Of a stretch of DNA of 64,000 bases, positions 1-8,375 are shown one piece after another. A model generated the notes under the pieces. That model was not told the origin of the DNA. It made no database searches and saw only the letters and a list, made by a program, of their open reading frames with translations. Positions within the stretch are counted from its first letter, which is position 1. Each line of letters opens with the position of its first letter. The DNA comes from Natrialba taiwanensis DSM 12281 (lineage in GTDB: Archaea > Halobacteriota > Halobacteria > Halobacteriales > Natrialbaceae): the NCBI RefSeq assembly GCF_000337595.1, contig NZ_AOIL01000048.1, positions 95,226 to 159,225 of the forward strand, given 5' to 3'. A program made the position numbers and the translations under genes.

Positions 1-192
1 ACCAAGGAGTGGTAGAGGCCGGACCGCGAGTTCAAGTACGGAGACGAGTCCAGAGAGGGGTACAGATGGAGATCGTCACAGTCCGGGGGTATCGATATCG
101 ATTCCGGTCCACGACTGGGGAGTCAGGTTATCGAGCGCGCACACGACGAATGGACAACGCTTATGCGCGGGCTACTCATGCACGAGCATAGA

Positions 193-1689
193 ATGAGCGA
201 CATCGAGGGCGTCTATGAAGACCTCGAGGCCGACATCTCTCTGGAGGAGTTTCGCGAGGCCGTCGAGGACAAAGTCGAGCAGATGGGGGGACTCGCGGAC
301 GAGGAGACGGCGGCGATGCTGATTGCTCACGAGGTCGGCGATCGCGAGGTCGGGGGCATCGCCGATATCGAGCCCGGCATGAAGGAAGCGAAGTTCGTCG
401 CCAAGGTGCTCTCGATCGGCGAGCGCCGCACCTTCGAACGCGACGGCGAGGACGAGGACGGCCAGGTCGTCAACGTCGAGGTCGCTGACGAGACCGGTTC
501 CGTCCGCGCGGCCTTCTGGGACGAGCACGCCGACGCTGCCATCGAGGAACTCGAAGACGGTCAAGTCCTGCGGATCAAGGGTCGCCCGAAGGACGGTTTC
601 AGCGGCGTCGAAGTCAGCGTCGACGAGGTCGAACCGGATCCCGACACCGAAATCGACGTGCAAGTCTCGGACACCTACACCGTCGAGAGCCTCTCGCTCG
701 GCCTGTCGAACGTCAACCTCGTCGGACTCGTCCTCGACACCGACACTGTTCGTACGTTCGACCGCGACGACGGCTCCGAGGGAAAGGTCTCGAATCTCGT
801 CCTCGGCGACTCGACCGGCCGCGTCCGCGTCACGCTCTGGGATGACCAGGCGGACCTCGCGACCGAACTCGAGGCCGACGAGACCGTCGAGGTCGTCGAC
901 GGCTACGTTCGCGAGCGCGATGGCTCGCTCGAACTCCACGTCGGCAACCGGGGGGCAGTCGAGACGGTCGACGCCGATATCGAGTACGTCCCGGAAAGCA
1001 CGCCGATCGAGGACCTCGAGATCGGCCAGACGGTCGATCTCGCCGGCGTCGTTCGATCGACGGACCCGAAGCGGACGTTCGACCGCGACGACGGCTCCGA
1101 GGGCCAGGTCAAGAACGTCCGCGTCCAGGACGCGACCGGCGACATTCGCGTCGCGCTCTGGGGCGAGAAGGCGGATCTCGATATCGGTCCCGGCGACGAG
1201 GTCGCACTCGGCGACGTCGAGATTCAGGACGGCTGGCAGGACGATCTTGAGGCCTCCGCCGGCTGGCAGTCGACGATCACGATCCTCGAATCGGAGTCCG
1301 ACAGTGCCGGCGGTCCGAGCGCAGCTGGCGACGAGAGTTCAGCGAGCGACGAAAACGCGGGACTTTCCGCGTTCGCGGACGGCGCAGCTGCCGACGACGC
1401 TGTGACGACCGATGATGAAAATGACACTTCCGGGGACGAGGACGGCCGCGCGACCGCGGACGAGGACGAGAACGAGGACGAGGCCGGAGCCACCGACACC
1501 GGCGAGCCATCGGACGGCGACGAACTCGAGTTCACCGGCGTCGTGGTGCAGGCCGGCAGCCCGGTCGTGCTCGACGACGGCGAGACGACGATGAGCGTCG
1601 AGACCGAGGCCGATGTCGGCCTCGGCGAGGAAATCACTGCGCGGGGCGTCGTTCGGGAGGGGCGACTCGACGCAAACGACGTGTTCTAG
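193..1689 (+). CDS. rpa2: RPA2-like single-stranded DNA-binding protein
   Basis: Binds single-stranded DNA in replication and repair. The 498-aa protein has a short helical N-terminus, then three OB-fold repeats at about residues 60-150, 165-260 and 275-370. Repeats two and three share an almost identical segment around TFDRDDGSEG. A long Asp/Glu/Ser linker follows, then a short fourth OB-like segment ending at the C-terminus. I start at the ATG at 193 because a TATA-like CTTATG lies near 158-164, giving a leaderless transcript; an in-frame upstream ATG at 163 would add ten poorly conserved-looking residues. The length and repeat number fit haloarchaeal RPA2, which is not part of an rpa-rpap operon. 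The histone and deacetylase genes follow on the same strand. Confidence 0.88.
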   Translation: MSDIEGVYEDLEADISLEEFREAVEDKVEQMGGLADEETAAMLIAHEVGDREVGGIADIEPGMKEAKFVAKVLSIGERRTFERDGEDEDGQVVNVEVADETGSVRAAFWDEHADAAIEELEDGQVLRIKGRPKDGFSGVEVSVDEVEPDPDTEIDVQVSDTYTVESLSLGLSNVNLVGLVLDTDTVRTFDRDDGSEGKVSNLVLGDSTGRVRVTLWDDQADLATELEADETVEVVDGYVRERDGSLELHVGNRGAVETVDADIEYVPESTPIEDLEIGQTVDLAGVVRSTDPKRTFDRDDGSEGQVKNVRVQDATGDIRVALWGEKADLDIGPGDEVALGDVEIQDGWQDDLEASAGWQSTITILESESDSAGGPSAAGDESSASDENAGLSAFADGAAADDAVTTDDENDTSGDEDGRATADEDENEDEAGATDTGEPSDGDELEFTGVVVQAGSPVVLDDGETTMSVETEADVGLGEEITARGVVREGRLDANDVF

Positions 1690-1693
1690 GCAG

Positions 1694-1717
1694 TCCTCGC
1701 CTCGCGATCGGCGAGGA
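1694..1717. terminator. 8-bp GC-rich hairpin after the RPA gene
   Basis: A perfect inverted repeat, TCCTCGCC and GGCGAGGA with an 8-nt loop, starts 5 nt after the RPA2 stop codon. It could end the RPA transcript or stabilise its 3' end. The TATA-like box of the histone gene (about 1720-1728) lies immediately downstream. There is no T-run, so the terminator call is an inference. Confidence 0.4.
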
Positions 1718-1752
1718 AAAGCGTTAAGGGAGTTAGCTTCGCCTAGCATGAT

Positions 1753-2184
1753 ATGAACGTCGAACTCCCGTTCGCGCCGGTGGATACGATTATCCGGCGA
1801 AACGCGGGTGATCTTCGGGTGAGCGCCGACGCGTCGGCCGAACTCGCTGCCCGGATTCAGGACCGCGGGAGTGACCTCGCGACCGACGCTGCCGACCGCG
1901 CCACTGCGGACGGACGGAAGACGCTGATGGCGTCGGATTTCGAGGTCGAAACCGTCGTCGAAAAGGACGAACTCGAGTTGCCGGTTGCGCCGGTCGACCG
2001 GATCGCGAGACTGGAGATAGACGACCGCTACCGGGTCTCGATGGACGCTCGCGTCGCACTGGCGGACATTCTCGAGGATTACGCGGACAACGTCGCGGGT
2101 GCGTCGGCGATCCTCGCCCGCCACGCGGATCGGCGAACGATTATCGACGACGACATCGAGACGTACTTCTCGCTGTTCGAGTGA
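1753..2184 (+). CDS. hpyA: Archaeal histone doublet
   Basis: A 143-aa protein made of two histone folds fused head to tail, the form usual in Halobacteria. Fold one covers about residues 1-65 and begins ELPFAPVDTIIRR. Fold two covers about 74-143 and begins ELPVAPVDRIARL. Both keep the loop-helix pattern in which a Val-Ser-x-Asp-Ala stretch starts the long helix. It is very acidic, unlike the basic histones of methanogens, and haloarchaeal homologues are thought to act more as regulators than as main DNA packagers. A TATA-like GTTAAG about 27 nt upstream suggests a leaderless mRNA. The histone-deacetylase-like gene starts 7 nt after the stop, so the two are probably co-transcribed. Confidence 0.92.
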   Translation: MNVELPFAPVDTIIRRNAGDLRVSADASAELAARIQDRGSDLATDAADRATADGRKTLMASDFEVETVVEKDELELPVAPVDRIARLEIDDRYRVSMDARVALADILEDYADNVAGASAILARHADRRTIIDDDIETYFSLFE

Positions 2185-2191
2185 GTGTGAG

Positions 2192-3217
2192 ATGCAATTT
2201 GGCTACAGCGAGGTCTGCCTCGCACACGATCCCGGTTCGCGCCACCCGGAGTCTTCGGACCGGCTACGGGCGATCAGAGAGCGGCTGAAGAAAAAACACG
2301 GCGTCGCGTACGTCGAGGGCGATCCCTGTTCGCTCGACGAAATCGCGGCCGTTCACGATCGCGCGTACGTCGAATCCGTCGAGTCGTTTTGCGCCGATGG
2401 CGGCGGGAACTGGGACCCCGATACGACCGCCGTCGAGGACACCTGGGATGCGATTCGGTACAGCGCCGGCCAGGCCTGTTGGGCCGTCGATGCCGCGTTG
2501 TCGGGCGAAACGGGTCGTCAAACGCCGTTTTCGATCGGTCGGCCGCCGGGCCACCACGCCGTCACGGACGACGCGATGGGCTTTTGCTTCGTGAACAACG
2601 TCGCCGTCGCCGCCCAGCACGCCCTCGACCACGACGACTACGACGTCGACCGCGTCGCAATCGTCGACTGGGACGTTCACCACGGCAATGGCACCCAGGA
2701 TATCTTCTACGACCGCGACGACGTGTTCTTCGTCTCGATCCACGAACAGGGGCTCTATCCCGGCACCGGAGATATCGACGAAACCGGTGCCGGCGACGCC
2801 ACCGGGACGACGATGAACATCCCGATGCCCGCCGGAACGGACGACGCCGGCTACCTCGCGGCGGTCGACGGCCCGATCGCGGCCGCACTCGAGTCGTTCA
2901 ACCCCGACCTCTTACTCGTCAGCGCCGGGTTCGACGCTCACCGTCACGACCCCATCTCGCGCATCCGCCTCTCGACCGAGGCCTACGCACTGCTGGCCGA
3001 CCGACTGCGAACGCTCGCCGCCGACACCGACGCGTCCCTCGCGTTCGTCCTCGAAGGCGGCTACGGACTCGATGTCCTTGCGGACAGCGTCTCGATCGTC
3101 CACGAGACGTTCGACGGCCGCGACCCGATCCAACCCGACGACGACGAACTCGACGAGCAGGTCGTCTCGGTGCTCGAAGACGTTCTCGCGGCCCACGACT
3201 TAGCTATCGACCTGTAA
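2192..3217 (+). CDS. Histone deacetylase / acetoin-utilisation family deacetylase
   Basis: A 341-aa zinc-dependent deacylase of the arginase/deacetylase fold (class I/II HDAC, AcuC, acetylpolyamine amidohydrolase relatives). Visible active-site residues are the His pair H121-H122 in RPPGHHA, the zinc ligands D161 and H163 in DWDVHHGNG, D248 in SAGFDAH, and the transition-state Tyr Y291 in EGGYGLD. The ATG at 2192 gives the family's usual N-terminus (MQFGYSEV); the 31 in-frame residues before it lie inside the histone gene. It follows the histone gene by 7 nt. Substrates in haloarchaea could be acetylated histone, other acetylated proteins or small amides; the sequence does not decide. Confidence 0.9.
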   Translation: MQFGYSEVCLAHDPGSRHPESSDRLRAIRERLKKKHGVAYVEGDPCSLDEIAAVHDRAYVESVESFCADGGGNWDPDTTAVEDTWDAIRYSAGQACWAVDAALSGETGRQTPFSIGRPPGHHAVTDDAMGFCFVNNVAVAAQHALDHDDYDVDRVAIVDWDVHHGNGTQDIFYDRDDVFFVSIHEQGLYPGTGDIDETGAGDATGTTMNIPMPAGTDDAGYLAAVDGPIAAALESFNPDLLLVSAGFDAHRHDPISRIRLSTEAYALLADRLRTLAADTDASLAFVLEGGYGLDVLADSVSIVHETFDGRDPIQPDDDELDEQVVSVLEDVLAAHDLAIDL

Positions 3218-3262
3218 GTCGTCGCGTTTCGTCATCACCGCTACCAGCGACCAGTCGCGTCC

Positions 3263-4750
3263 TCAGGGCTCCGGCTCGAAATACGCCCGCAGTTCGCGTC
3301 CGAACTCGCCGAGTAACGCCGTCACCTCGTCACCGACCAGCACCTCGTACCCCGATTCGAGTTCAGTCTCGACGTGTGCGCCGAGTCCCACGTCGAACAG
3401 TCGCTCGCTCTCGAGGAACGCCTGCGCGCTCGTGAACTCGCGCTCGCGCTCGGTGACGTACCGGTCGCCGTCGATGAACGGTCCGTACGCATCCGGATCG
3501 TCCGCGTAGGTTTCGTAGAACCCTTCAGCGTGGGCCCGCACGTGGACCGGCGGGCCGTCGTGGCGCTCGACTGCCGGCCGCTCCGCGACCTCGAGTTCGC
3601 CGAACACCGCGGCGGTCTCATCCGCGAACGTCGTCGTCCGGAAGACGTCGAACCCGCGGTCGTCGAGCCCCTGCGTGATGCCGTCGCGGGACTTCCGGAG
3701 TTGCGGGTAGAGCTGATCCGCGACCAGGTCGGGCGCGTCGAACCGAACGGCGATCGGCGTCGTTTGCCGCGCCGTCAGGTGCTCGCAGAGTTCGGTTTCG
3801 GTCAGCGGGTCGGGGTCGTCGGCCTCGAAGAACGCGAGGGTCGGCGCGTCGATGAACTCGCGGGCGTAGTGCTGGAGGCGGGCGACGTTCTCGGGGGAAC
3901 AGACGGCGGCGACGTTTCGCTCGGGATCCGTGGGGTCGATGACGATGAGGGGGTCGGCGAACGTTTCCCGGCCGTGATCCTCGGGGTCGAGTTCGACCGG
4001 CGGTTGCCAGTCGGCGGCAGCCGCAAGGAGTGGTCGGAAGCCGCCGTACTCGCAGATGAGCAGTTCCGTCAGGTAGCCGCTGAAGCCACGGGTTCGGAGG
4101 TCGCTGCCGTAGGCTCCGATCCCCTTCAGGAACTGTTTTGCGACGCGCACGTCGGCCGCGAGGGCGTCGTCGAGTCGGTGCTCCAGATACTGCGTGTGGA
4201 AGGGCGTCCGATCGACGGCCGAGCGGATTTCGGTCGCGGATTCGAGGCGAAAGCACGGGACCACATCGATATCGAACTCGTCGACGGTGCCCGTGACGTA
4301 GGGGTGCTCGGCGTACTCCTCGTGGCCCTCGGGGAGGGTGACGTGGCCGACGCCGAGACCGTACTCCTCGAGCGTCTCCCGGTCGAGTTCGGGCGGAAAG
4401 CGGACGAAGATATCGATATCGCGGTCGCCGCTGATCCAGGTGTCCCTGGCCGTCGAGCCGACCCGTATCACGTCGGCGTCGGGGCAGCGGTCAGTCGCCG
4501 CGTCGGCGGCACGGGTGGCGAGGCGGTTCGCGACTTCTTGTAGCCGTTCGCGTTCCGCCTCGTCGGGGTCGACGCGATCCCGGACGGCGGCGACGACGCG
4601 ACTGAACTCGTCCTGTTTGCTGATTTCGTCGTGTCTGTCGGGACCAGTGTCGCGTTCGTCGGGGGATGCATCTGAGCCTGAACCTGCGTTTGGATCTGAG
4701 TCGGACCCCGAATCCGTTTTGGATTCGTCGACTGCATCGTCGTCGCTCAT
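3263..4750 (-). CDS. cca: CCA tRNA nucleotidyltransferase (archaeal class I)
   Basis: Adds or repairs the 3'-terminal CCA of tRNA using CTP and ATP. The 495-aa protein starts with a low-complexity acidic tail of about 45 residues, then the nucleotidyltransferase domain with G-S-T at 98-100 and catalytic carboxylates D111 and D113 (DRDIDIF) plus D162 in DIDVVPCF. The central and tail domains of the archaeal enzyme follow. The ATG at 4750 is preferred: the frame stays open upstream to 4975, but that extension would run antisense through the tRNA-Asn gene. It is convergent with the deacetylase gene. Its nearness to a tRNA gene fits the function but proves nothing. Confidence 0.93.
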   Translation of the reverse strand: MSDDDAVDESKTDSGSDSDPNAGSGSDASPDERDTGPDRHDEISKQDEFSRVVAAVRDRVDPDEAERERLQEVANRLATRAADAATDRCPDADVIRVGSTARDTWISGDRDIDIFVRFPPELDRETLEEYGLGVGHVTLPEGHEEYAEHPYVTGTVDEFDIDVVPCFRLESATEIRSAVDRTPFHTQYLEHRLDDALAADVRVAKQFLKGIGAYGSDLRTRGFSGYLTELLICEYGGFRPLLAAAADWQPPVELDPEDHGRETFADPLIVIDPTDPERNVAAVCSPENVARLQHYAREFIDAPTLAFFEADDPDPLTETELCEHLTARQTTPIAVRFDAPDLVADQLYPQLRKSRDGITQGLDDRGFDVFRTTTFADETAAVFGELEVAERPAVERHDGPPVHVRAHAEGFYETYADDPDAYGPFIDGDRYVTEREREFTSAQAFLESERLFDVGLGAHVETELESGYEVLVGDEVTALLGEFGRELRAYFEPEP

Positions 4751-4846
4751 TTGCGCGCAACTACTCGTGCGGTGCGTGAAAGGGTGTCGAACCGCCGGAA
4801 GCGAAAACGAAAGCCCTATCAAAAGAACACGCCAATCACGAATTGA

Positions 4847-4919
4847 GCCGAAGTAGCTCAGATGGTAGAGCACCTCGCTGTTAACGAGGTTGTCCCAGGT
4901 TCGAGTCCTGGCTTCGGCG
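4847..4919 (+). tRNA. tRNA-Asn(GTT)
   Basis: A 73-nt cloverleaf. The acceptor stem GCCGAAG pairs with CTTCGGC, the D arm is GCTC/GAGC, the anticodon loop CTGTTAA carries GTT, the T arm is CCAGG-TTCGAGT-CCTGG, and the discriminator is G. CCA is not encoded. A short T-run at 4926-4930 just downstream may end transcription. No intron is seen. Confidence 0.97.
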
Positions 4920-5101
4920 TTCGAATTTTTCAAGCCACTCGGAACGCATAGCGGACTGTTTGCGCCGTTTTTCACCCGTTACTCGCGAGTTTTGACGAGA
5001 TAGATTGCGGTGGCTCCGTGAGTTACCGTTCTTCTTCCGGTTACAATCCGTCTCGGATCTCTGTACGTCCTCATATCAAATAATTGATCTGATTATCGAA
5101 A

Positions 5102-5110
5102 TATACTTAT
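5102..5110 (+). promoter_or_regulatory. TATA-like element before the Tat-exported gene
   Basis: ATACTTATC sits about 28 nt before the ATG at 5136 in a clearly AT-rich stretch (5070-5120). A GGAG motif lies at 5130-5133, too close to the ATG to be a good ribosome-binding site. Confidence 0.45.
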
Positions 5111-5135
5111 CACATACTGTGAACACCTAGGAGCA

Positions 5136-6043
5136 ATGTCGAATGGAAATAGCGGTACGAGACGTAACTTCCTGAAAACAGCGGCCGTCGGATCCGCCAT
5201 GGTTCCACTGGTCGGTACAGTGATCGCCAGCGAGGGAGAGCAGGAGCGAAAGCGGGGCGTCTCCGGGTATTCCCTTTCGGCGAGCGGGTCGAGGGATACG
5301 TCGGGTGATACAATCTCGGAGGAAGAACGGGAACGGATTCGAACTCTCATGACGGAGATCGGGGACGGAGATTCTACGCAGACTCTGCAACGTTCTCGGG
5401 AGACGTCCGACGAGGCGTCCTCGATGGAGTCGGAGACGATCGATATCCTCCAGGAAGATCCGACGGATGCTCCCGGAAATCAGGTCTGGAGCGAATCAAC
5501 GAGCGTCTCGGATACGACCGCCACGGGTGCGTCTCTGGTCGATGCGGACTACTACATGACCTGTTACAAACCAGCCATCTATGACGAGGATGGCAACCGC
5601 TATCTCATGTGGTACGCCTGGGGTGGGCTCCGACCGCAGGACCGCGCTGCCTGGACCGGCAATCTGGAAAACGCGCGAGTCGAGATCGAACTCACGTCGG
5701 ATAACGGTGACATGGTCCGGTACAAACCCGGTGGTGACCGAGACCGACACGGCTACGAAATGGACATGTCGATGGAAGTCTCCGGGGAACCCGGCGGTGT
5801 CGGCGGTTCAGCCACGCTCTCGGGTTCGTTCACGATCGGGGGCGGGACCGTCCGTCCTCATCGGTCGAAGATGGATATGGGTGCGACACGTTCTGTCCCG
5901 CGTTCGAAGGGCAGACCGAGGCCACGTGTGAATTGCTAGGCATGTGTGTGGGCAAGATGGACCCATCAGGTGGAACCGTAACGTGGGATTGGGAGGTTTC
6001 CGTCGATGGAGACAGATACAATAAGTGTCCCGTCGCGTGCTAA
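5136..6043 (+). pseudogene. Tat-exported Cys-rich protein, probably frameshifted
   Basis: The first frame (5136-5939, 267 aa) opens with a twin-arginine signal, TRRNFLKTAAVGSAMVPLVG, so the product is exported folded. No family was recognised. After about 5845 this frame loses protein-like character and becomes rich in Arg, Pro and Lys. From there the frame one base back is open to a TAA at 6041-6043. It encodes a plausible Cys-rich tail with CDTFC, a Cys pair around GMC, TVTWDWEVSVDG and a closing CPVAC. A single-base deletion around 5840-5870 would explain this. The restored product would be about 302 aa and end 7 nt before the next gene, giving normal operon spacing. It could be a true mutation, a sequencing error or programmed frameshifting; if none applies, the CDS is 5136-5939. 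Confidence 0.6.
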
Positions 6044-6050
6044 ATTATCG

Positions 6051-6542
6051 ATGAACACCACGGTCCCGAGACGGAAGATCCTGCAAGCCGCTCCGATAGC
6101 CTCAATTGCCGGATTAAGCGGCTGTCTTGGATCAACGATCGGGTCGACGAGCGACGATAGCGGACCGAGCTGTACGATGTTCGATCAGGACGGCGAGAAA
6201 AACCCCCCACTACGGAACACGAAGATCGTGCCATGGGACGGGGAGAGAGCAACACTCCGGGTGACGCTTGTCGCCGCAGAGTTAGAAGAAACGGGTGCGA
6301 AGTGGATCAACGTCTATGAGCCCGAGATGGACGCATCGAATCCCAAGTACGCGATTCCGCTTAGCGTGGGCGAAACCGGACCGACGAACCCCAGTGAAGA
6401 CGGCGTGGTCGTGTACAAAGAGCAGACGATCGGTGCCATGCCAGTCGGCGGCCGGTTCCGGGTCGAAGTCACGGACGGCGATGCTGTCCTCGCATGGCAA
6501 GAGTTCAGCTACGACTGCTCCGGTGAGTCGGAACAGGACTGA
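6051..6542 (+). CDS. Tat-exported lipoprotein of unknown function
   Basis: A 163-aa protein starting MNTTVPRRKILQAAP with a twin-arginine motif and the lipobox LSGC, so it is probably exported by Tat, lipid-modified on Cys and held on the outer face of the membrane. The mature part looks like one compact beta domain with Cys residues near both ends (PSCTMF and SYDCSG) that could pair. The ATG at 6051 is chosen over the one at 6006 because it puts the signal peptide at the N-terminus. It follows the frameshifted Tat gene by 7 nt, so the two exported proteins probably form a unit. No family was recognised. Confidence 0.7.
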   Translation: MNTTVPRRKILQAAPIASIAGLSGCLGSTIGSTSDDSGPSCTMFDQDGEKNPPLRNTKIVPWDGERATLRVTLVAAELEETGAKWINVYEPEMDASNPKYAIPLSVGETGPTNPSEDGVVVYKEQTIGAMPVGGRFRVEVTDGDAVLAWQEFSYDCSGESEQD

Positions 6543-6555
6543 CGGCTTGGGACAG

Positions 6556-6576
6556 GCCTCCCATCCGCTGGGAGGC
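6556..6576. terminator. 8-bp perfect hairpin
   Basis: GCCTCCCA and TGGGAGGC with a 5-nt loop form a perfect inverted repeat 14 nt after the lipoprotein stop codon. It probably marks the 3' end of the two-gene Tat unit. No T-run follows. Confidence 0.45.
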
Positions 6577-6728
6577 GAGTTCCGATAGTAACGGCGGACG
6601 TCTCTTCCTACCATGCTTTCGAAGAGGGTTCTACTGATCGGATAGATCGGTCTGGCCGCGCTCTCTCTACCGGTCTTGCCCGCCGTTCGGAGGACAGCAA
6701 TTATCGCACTCCGGCGAGACAGATTGAT

Positions 6729-7325
6729 ATGACTATGCCACCCAGTGAACGCCACGACGATACCGCCGAGACGACAGCTCGCCGCCAGACCGACGACCAC
6801 GGGCACGATACTATTGACCCGCTATATATCGCGATCGTGACGGTCTCGAGTTCGCGCGCCGAGGCGGCGGCCGATGACTCGAACGCTGCGCCGGACGATC
6901 CGGGCGGCGACACCGTACAGGAGTGTTTCGAGAACGCGGGCCACAAGGTGCGAGAACGGCTGCTTGTCCGGGACGATTACGCCGCGATCCGGACGGCGGT
7001 TCGCGGGCTTGTCGCGCGCGACGATATCGACGTCGTGCTCACCACCGGCGGGACGGGCGTCACCGCGGATGACGTCTCGCCGGAGGCGACGGCATCGCTA
7101 TTCGAGCGCGAGTTGCCCGGATTTGGCGAACTCTTCCGGTCGCTCTCGTGGGACGAGGTCGGCACGCGGGCGATGGCATCGCGCGCGACGGCGGGGATCG
7201 CGGTCGATACGCCGGTGTTCTGCTTGCCCGGGAGCCAAAGCGCCTGTCGAACCGCCTGCGAGGACCTGATCGTTCCCGAAGCGCCCCACCTCGCAGGGCT
7301 TGCCACGCGCCATCGCGTAGAGTGA
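6729..7325 (+). CDS. moaB: MoaB/MogA-family molybdopterin biosynthesis protein
   Basis: A 198-aa member of the MoaB/Mog family, which adenylylates molybdopterin before molybdenum insertion. The core starts at IAIVTVSSSRA, continues with GDTVQ, and has the family signature LTTGGTGVTADDVSPEA around residues 105-120 and the GSQSACRTACED loop near the end. A non-conserved acidic N-terminal extension of about 35 residues precedes the core. A TATA-like AATTATC near 6699-6705 places transcription start close to the ATG at 6729; a second ATG six bases on is possible. It stands alone between the Tat pair and the rpa3 operon. Confidence 0.88.
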   Translation: MTMPPSERHDDTAETTARRQTDDHGHDTIDPLYIAIVTVSSSRAEAAADDSNAAPDDPGGDTVQECFENAGHKVRERLLVRDDYAAIRTAVRGLVARDDIDVVLTTGGTGVTADDVSPEATASLFERELPGFGELFRSLSWDEVGTRAMASRATAGIAVDTPVFCLPGSQSACRTACEDLIVPEAPHLAGLATRHRVE

Positions 7326-7376
7326 GAACCGACGAGACGAATCCGGTCGCTGTTCACTTTCACTCCGGTGGCGGCA

Positions 7377-7385
7377 CTTTAAATA
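7377..7385 (+). promoter_or_regulatory. TATA box of the rpa3 operon
   Basis: CTTTAAATA lies about 60 nt before the rpa3 start. It predicts transcription from about 7408 and hence a real 5' leader of about 35 nt, unlike most genes in this window. Confidence 0.55.
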
Positions 7386-7426
7386 CCATCGGGCGCGAAT
7401 GGACGTATGCCTCCCAGTGAAACCAA

Positions 7427-7434
7427 GGAGGAGG
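7427..7434 (+). promoter_or_regulatory. Strong Shine-Dalgarno sequence of rpa3
   Basis: GGAGGAGG sits 9 nt before the ATG at 7444. It decides the start: the upstream in-frame start at 7399 has no such site and lies before the predicted transcription start. Shine-Dalgarno motifs are uncommon in haloarchaea, so this gene is probably translated by the leadered route. Confidence 0.7.
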
Positions 7435-7443
7435 CGTGACACA

Positions 7444-8373
7444 ATGAGCGACGTACGACAGCACGCGGACGATATCCACGACCAGTTTTCGGACCACCTC
7501 GACGTAAGCGTCGAGGACGTCGAGGAGCGCCTGGCCACGCTCGTCGACGAGTACAAAGTGCCGATGGACGAGGCGCGCCGAAGCGTCACTAACCACTACT
7601 TGGAGGAGGCCGGCCTCGAGCGCGATGACCTCTCGAGCGGCTCCAGCGAGGCGGTGAACGTCGAAGACATCGAGGAACCCGAGGAGTGGGTCGATCTCAC
7701 GGCGAAGGTCATCGAACTCTGGGACCCACGAAGCGATTCCGTCGCCCAGGTCGGCCTGCTCGGCGACCCCACGGGGACGATCAAGTTCACCAAGTGGGCC
7801 AAATCCGACCTGCCGGCACTCGAGGAAGGCGGCGTCTACTCCCTCCAGAACGTCGTCACCGACGAGTACCAGGGCCGGTACTCGGTCAAACTCAACAGCA
7901 CGACTGTCATCGAAGAACGCGACGAGGACATCGAGGTCGGCGACGACACGAGCGAGATCGAGGGCGCGCTCATCGACATGCAAAGCGGCAGCGGCCTCAT
8001 CAAGCGCTGCCCCGAGGACGACTGCACCCGAGTCCTTCAGAACGGCCGCTGTAACGAACACGGCGAGGTCGAAGGCGAGTTCGATCTCCGAATCAAAGCC
8101 GTCGTCGACGACGGCCTCGACGCCCACGAAGTCATCTTCGACAAGGACGCCACGGAGAACCTGACTGGGCTCTCCCTCGAAGAGGCCAAGGACATGGCGA
8201 TGGACGCGCTCGATACGACCGTCGTCGCCGACGAAATCGCAGCCGACATCGTCGGTACCTACTACCGCATCGAGGGACCGACCTTCGGCCGCTACGTCCT
8301 GGCCGACGACGTGACTGAACTCGACGGGCCGGCGGATGCGGAGGAACTGCTGATCAAAGCGAGGTCGATGTAA
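7444..8373 (+). CDS. rpa3: Replication protein A, RPA3 type
   Basis: A 309-aa single-stranded DNA-binding protein. The N-terminus is helical (residues 1-75), an OB fold covers about 80-160 (EEWVDLTAKVIELWDP...), and a zinc finger follows with C189, C194, C203 and H206 in RCPEDDC...GRCNEHG. A second OB-like region carries the C-terminus. Length and domain order match haloarchaeal RPA3 rather than RPA1 or RPA2. The gene for its partner begins 2 nt after the stop, the known rpa3-rpap3 arrangement (RPA3 and RPAP3 of Haloferax volcanii associate and act in DNA repair). The strong ribosome-binding site fixes the start. Confidence 0.92.
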   Translation: MSDVRQHADDIHDQFSDHLDVSVEDVEERLATLVDEYKVPMDEARRSVTNHYLEEAGLERDDLSSGSSEAVNVEDIEEPEEWVDLTAKVIELWDPRSDSVAQVGLLGDPTGTIKFTKWAKSDLPALEEGGVYSLQNVVTDEYQGRYSVKLNSTTVIEERDEDIEVGDDTSEIEGALIDMQSGSGLIKRCPEDDCTRVLQNGRCNEHGEVEGEFDLRIKAVVDDGLDAHEVIFDKDATENLTGLSLEEAKDMAMDALDTTVVADEIAADIVGTYYRIEGPTFGRYVLADDVTELDGPADAEELLIKARSM

Positions 8374-8375
8374 TC

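Noticed and set aside
9-191. Short plus-strand frame at the left edge
   Set aside because: Arg-rich composition untypical for the proteome, no ribosome-binding or TATA signal before it, and it overlaps the RPA2 promoter.
1297-1313. Partial match to the hairpin element core inside the RPA2 gene
   Set aside because: Only the CAGTGCCGGCG core matches; the flanking stem is missing and it is coding.
4751-4975. N-terminal extension of the CCA enzyme
   Set aside because: It would be antisense to the tRNA-Asn gene and has no haloarchaeal protein features; the ATG at 4750 gives the expected acidic start.
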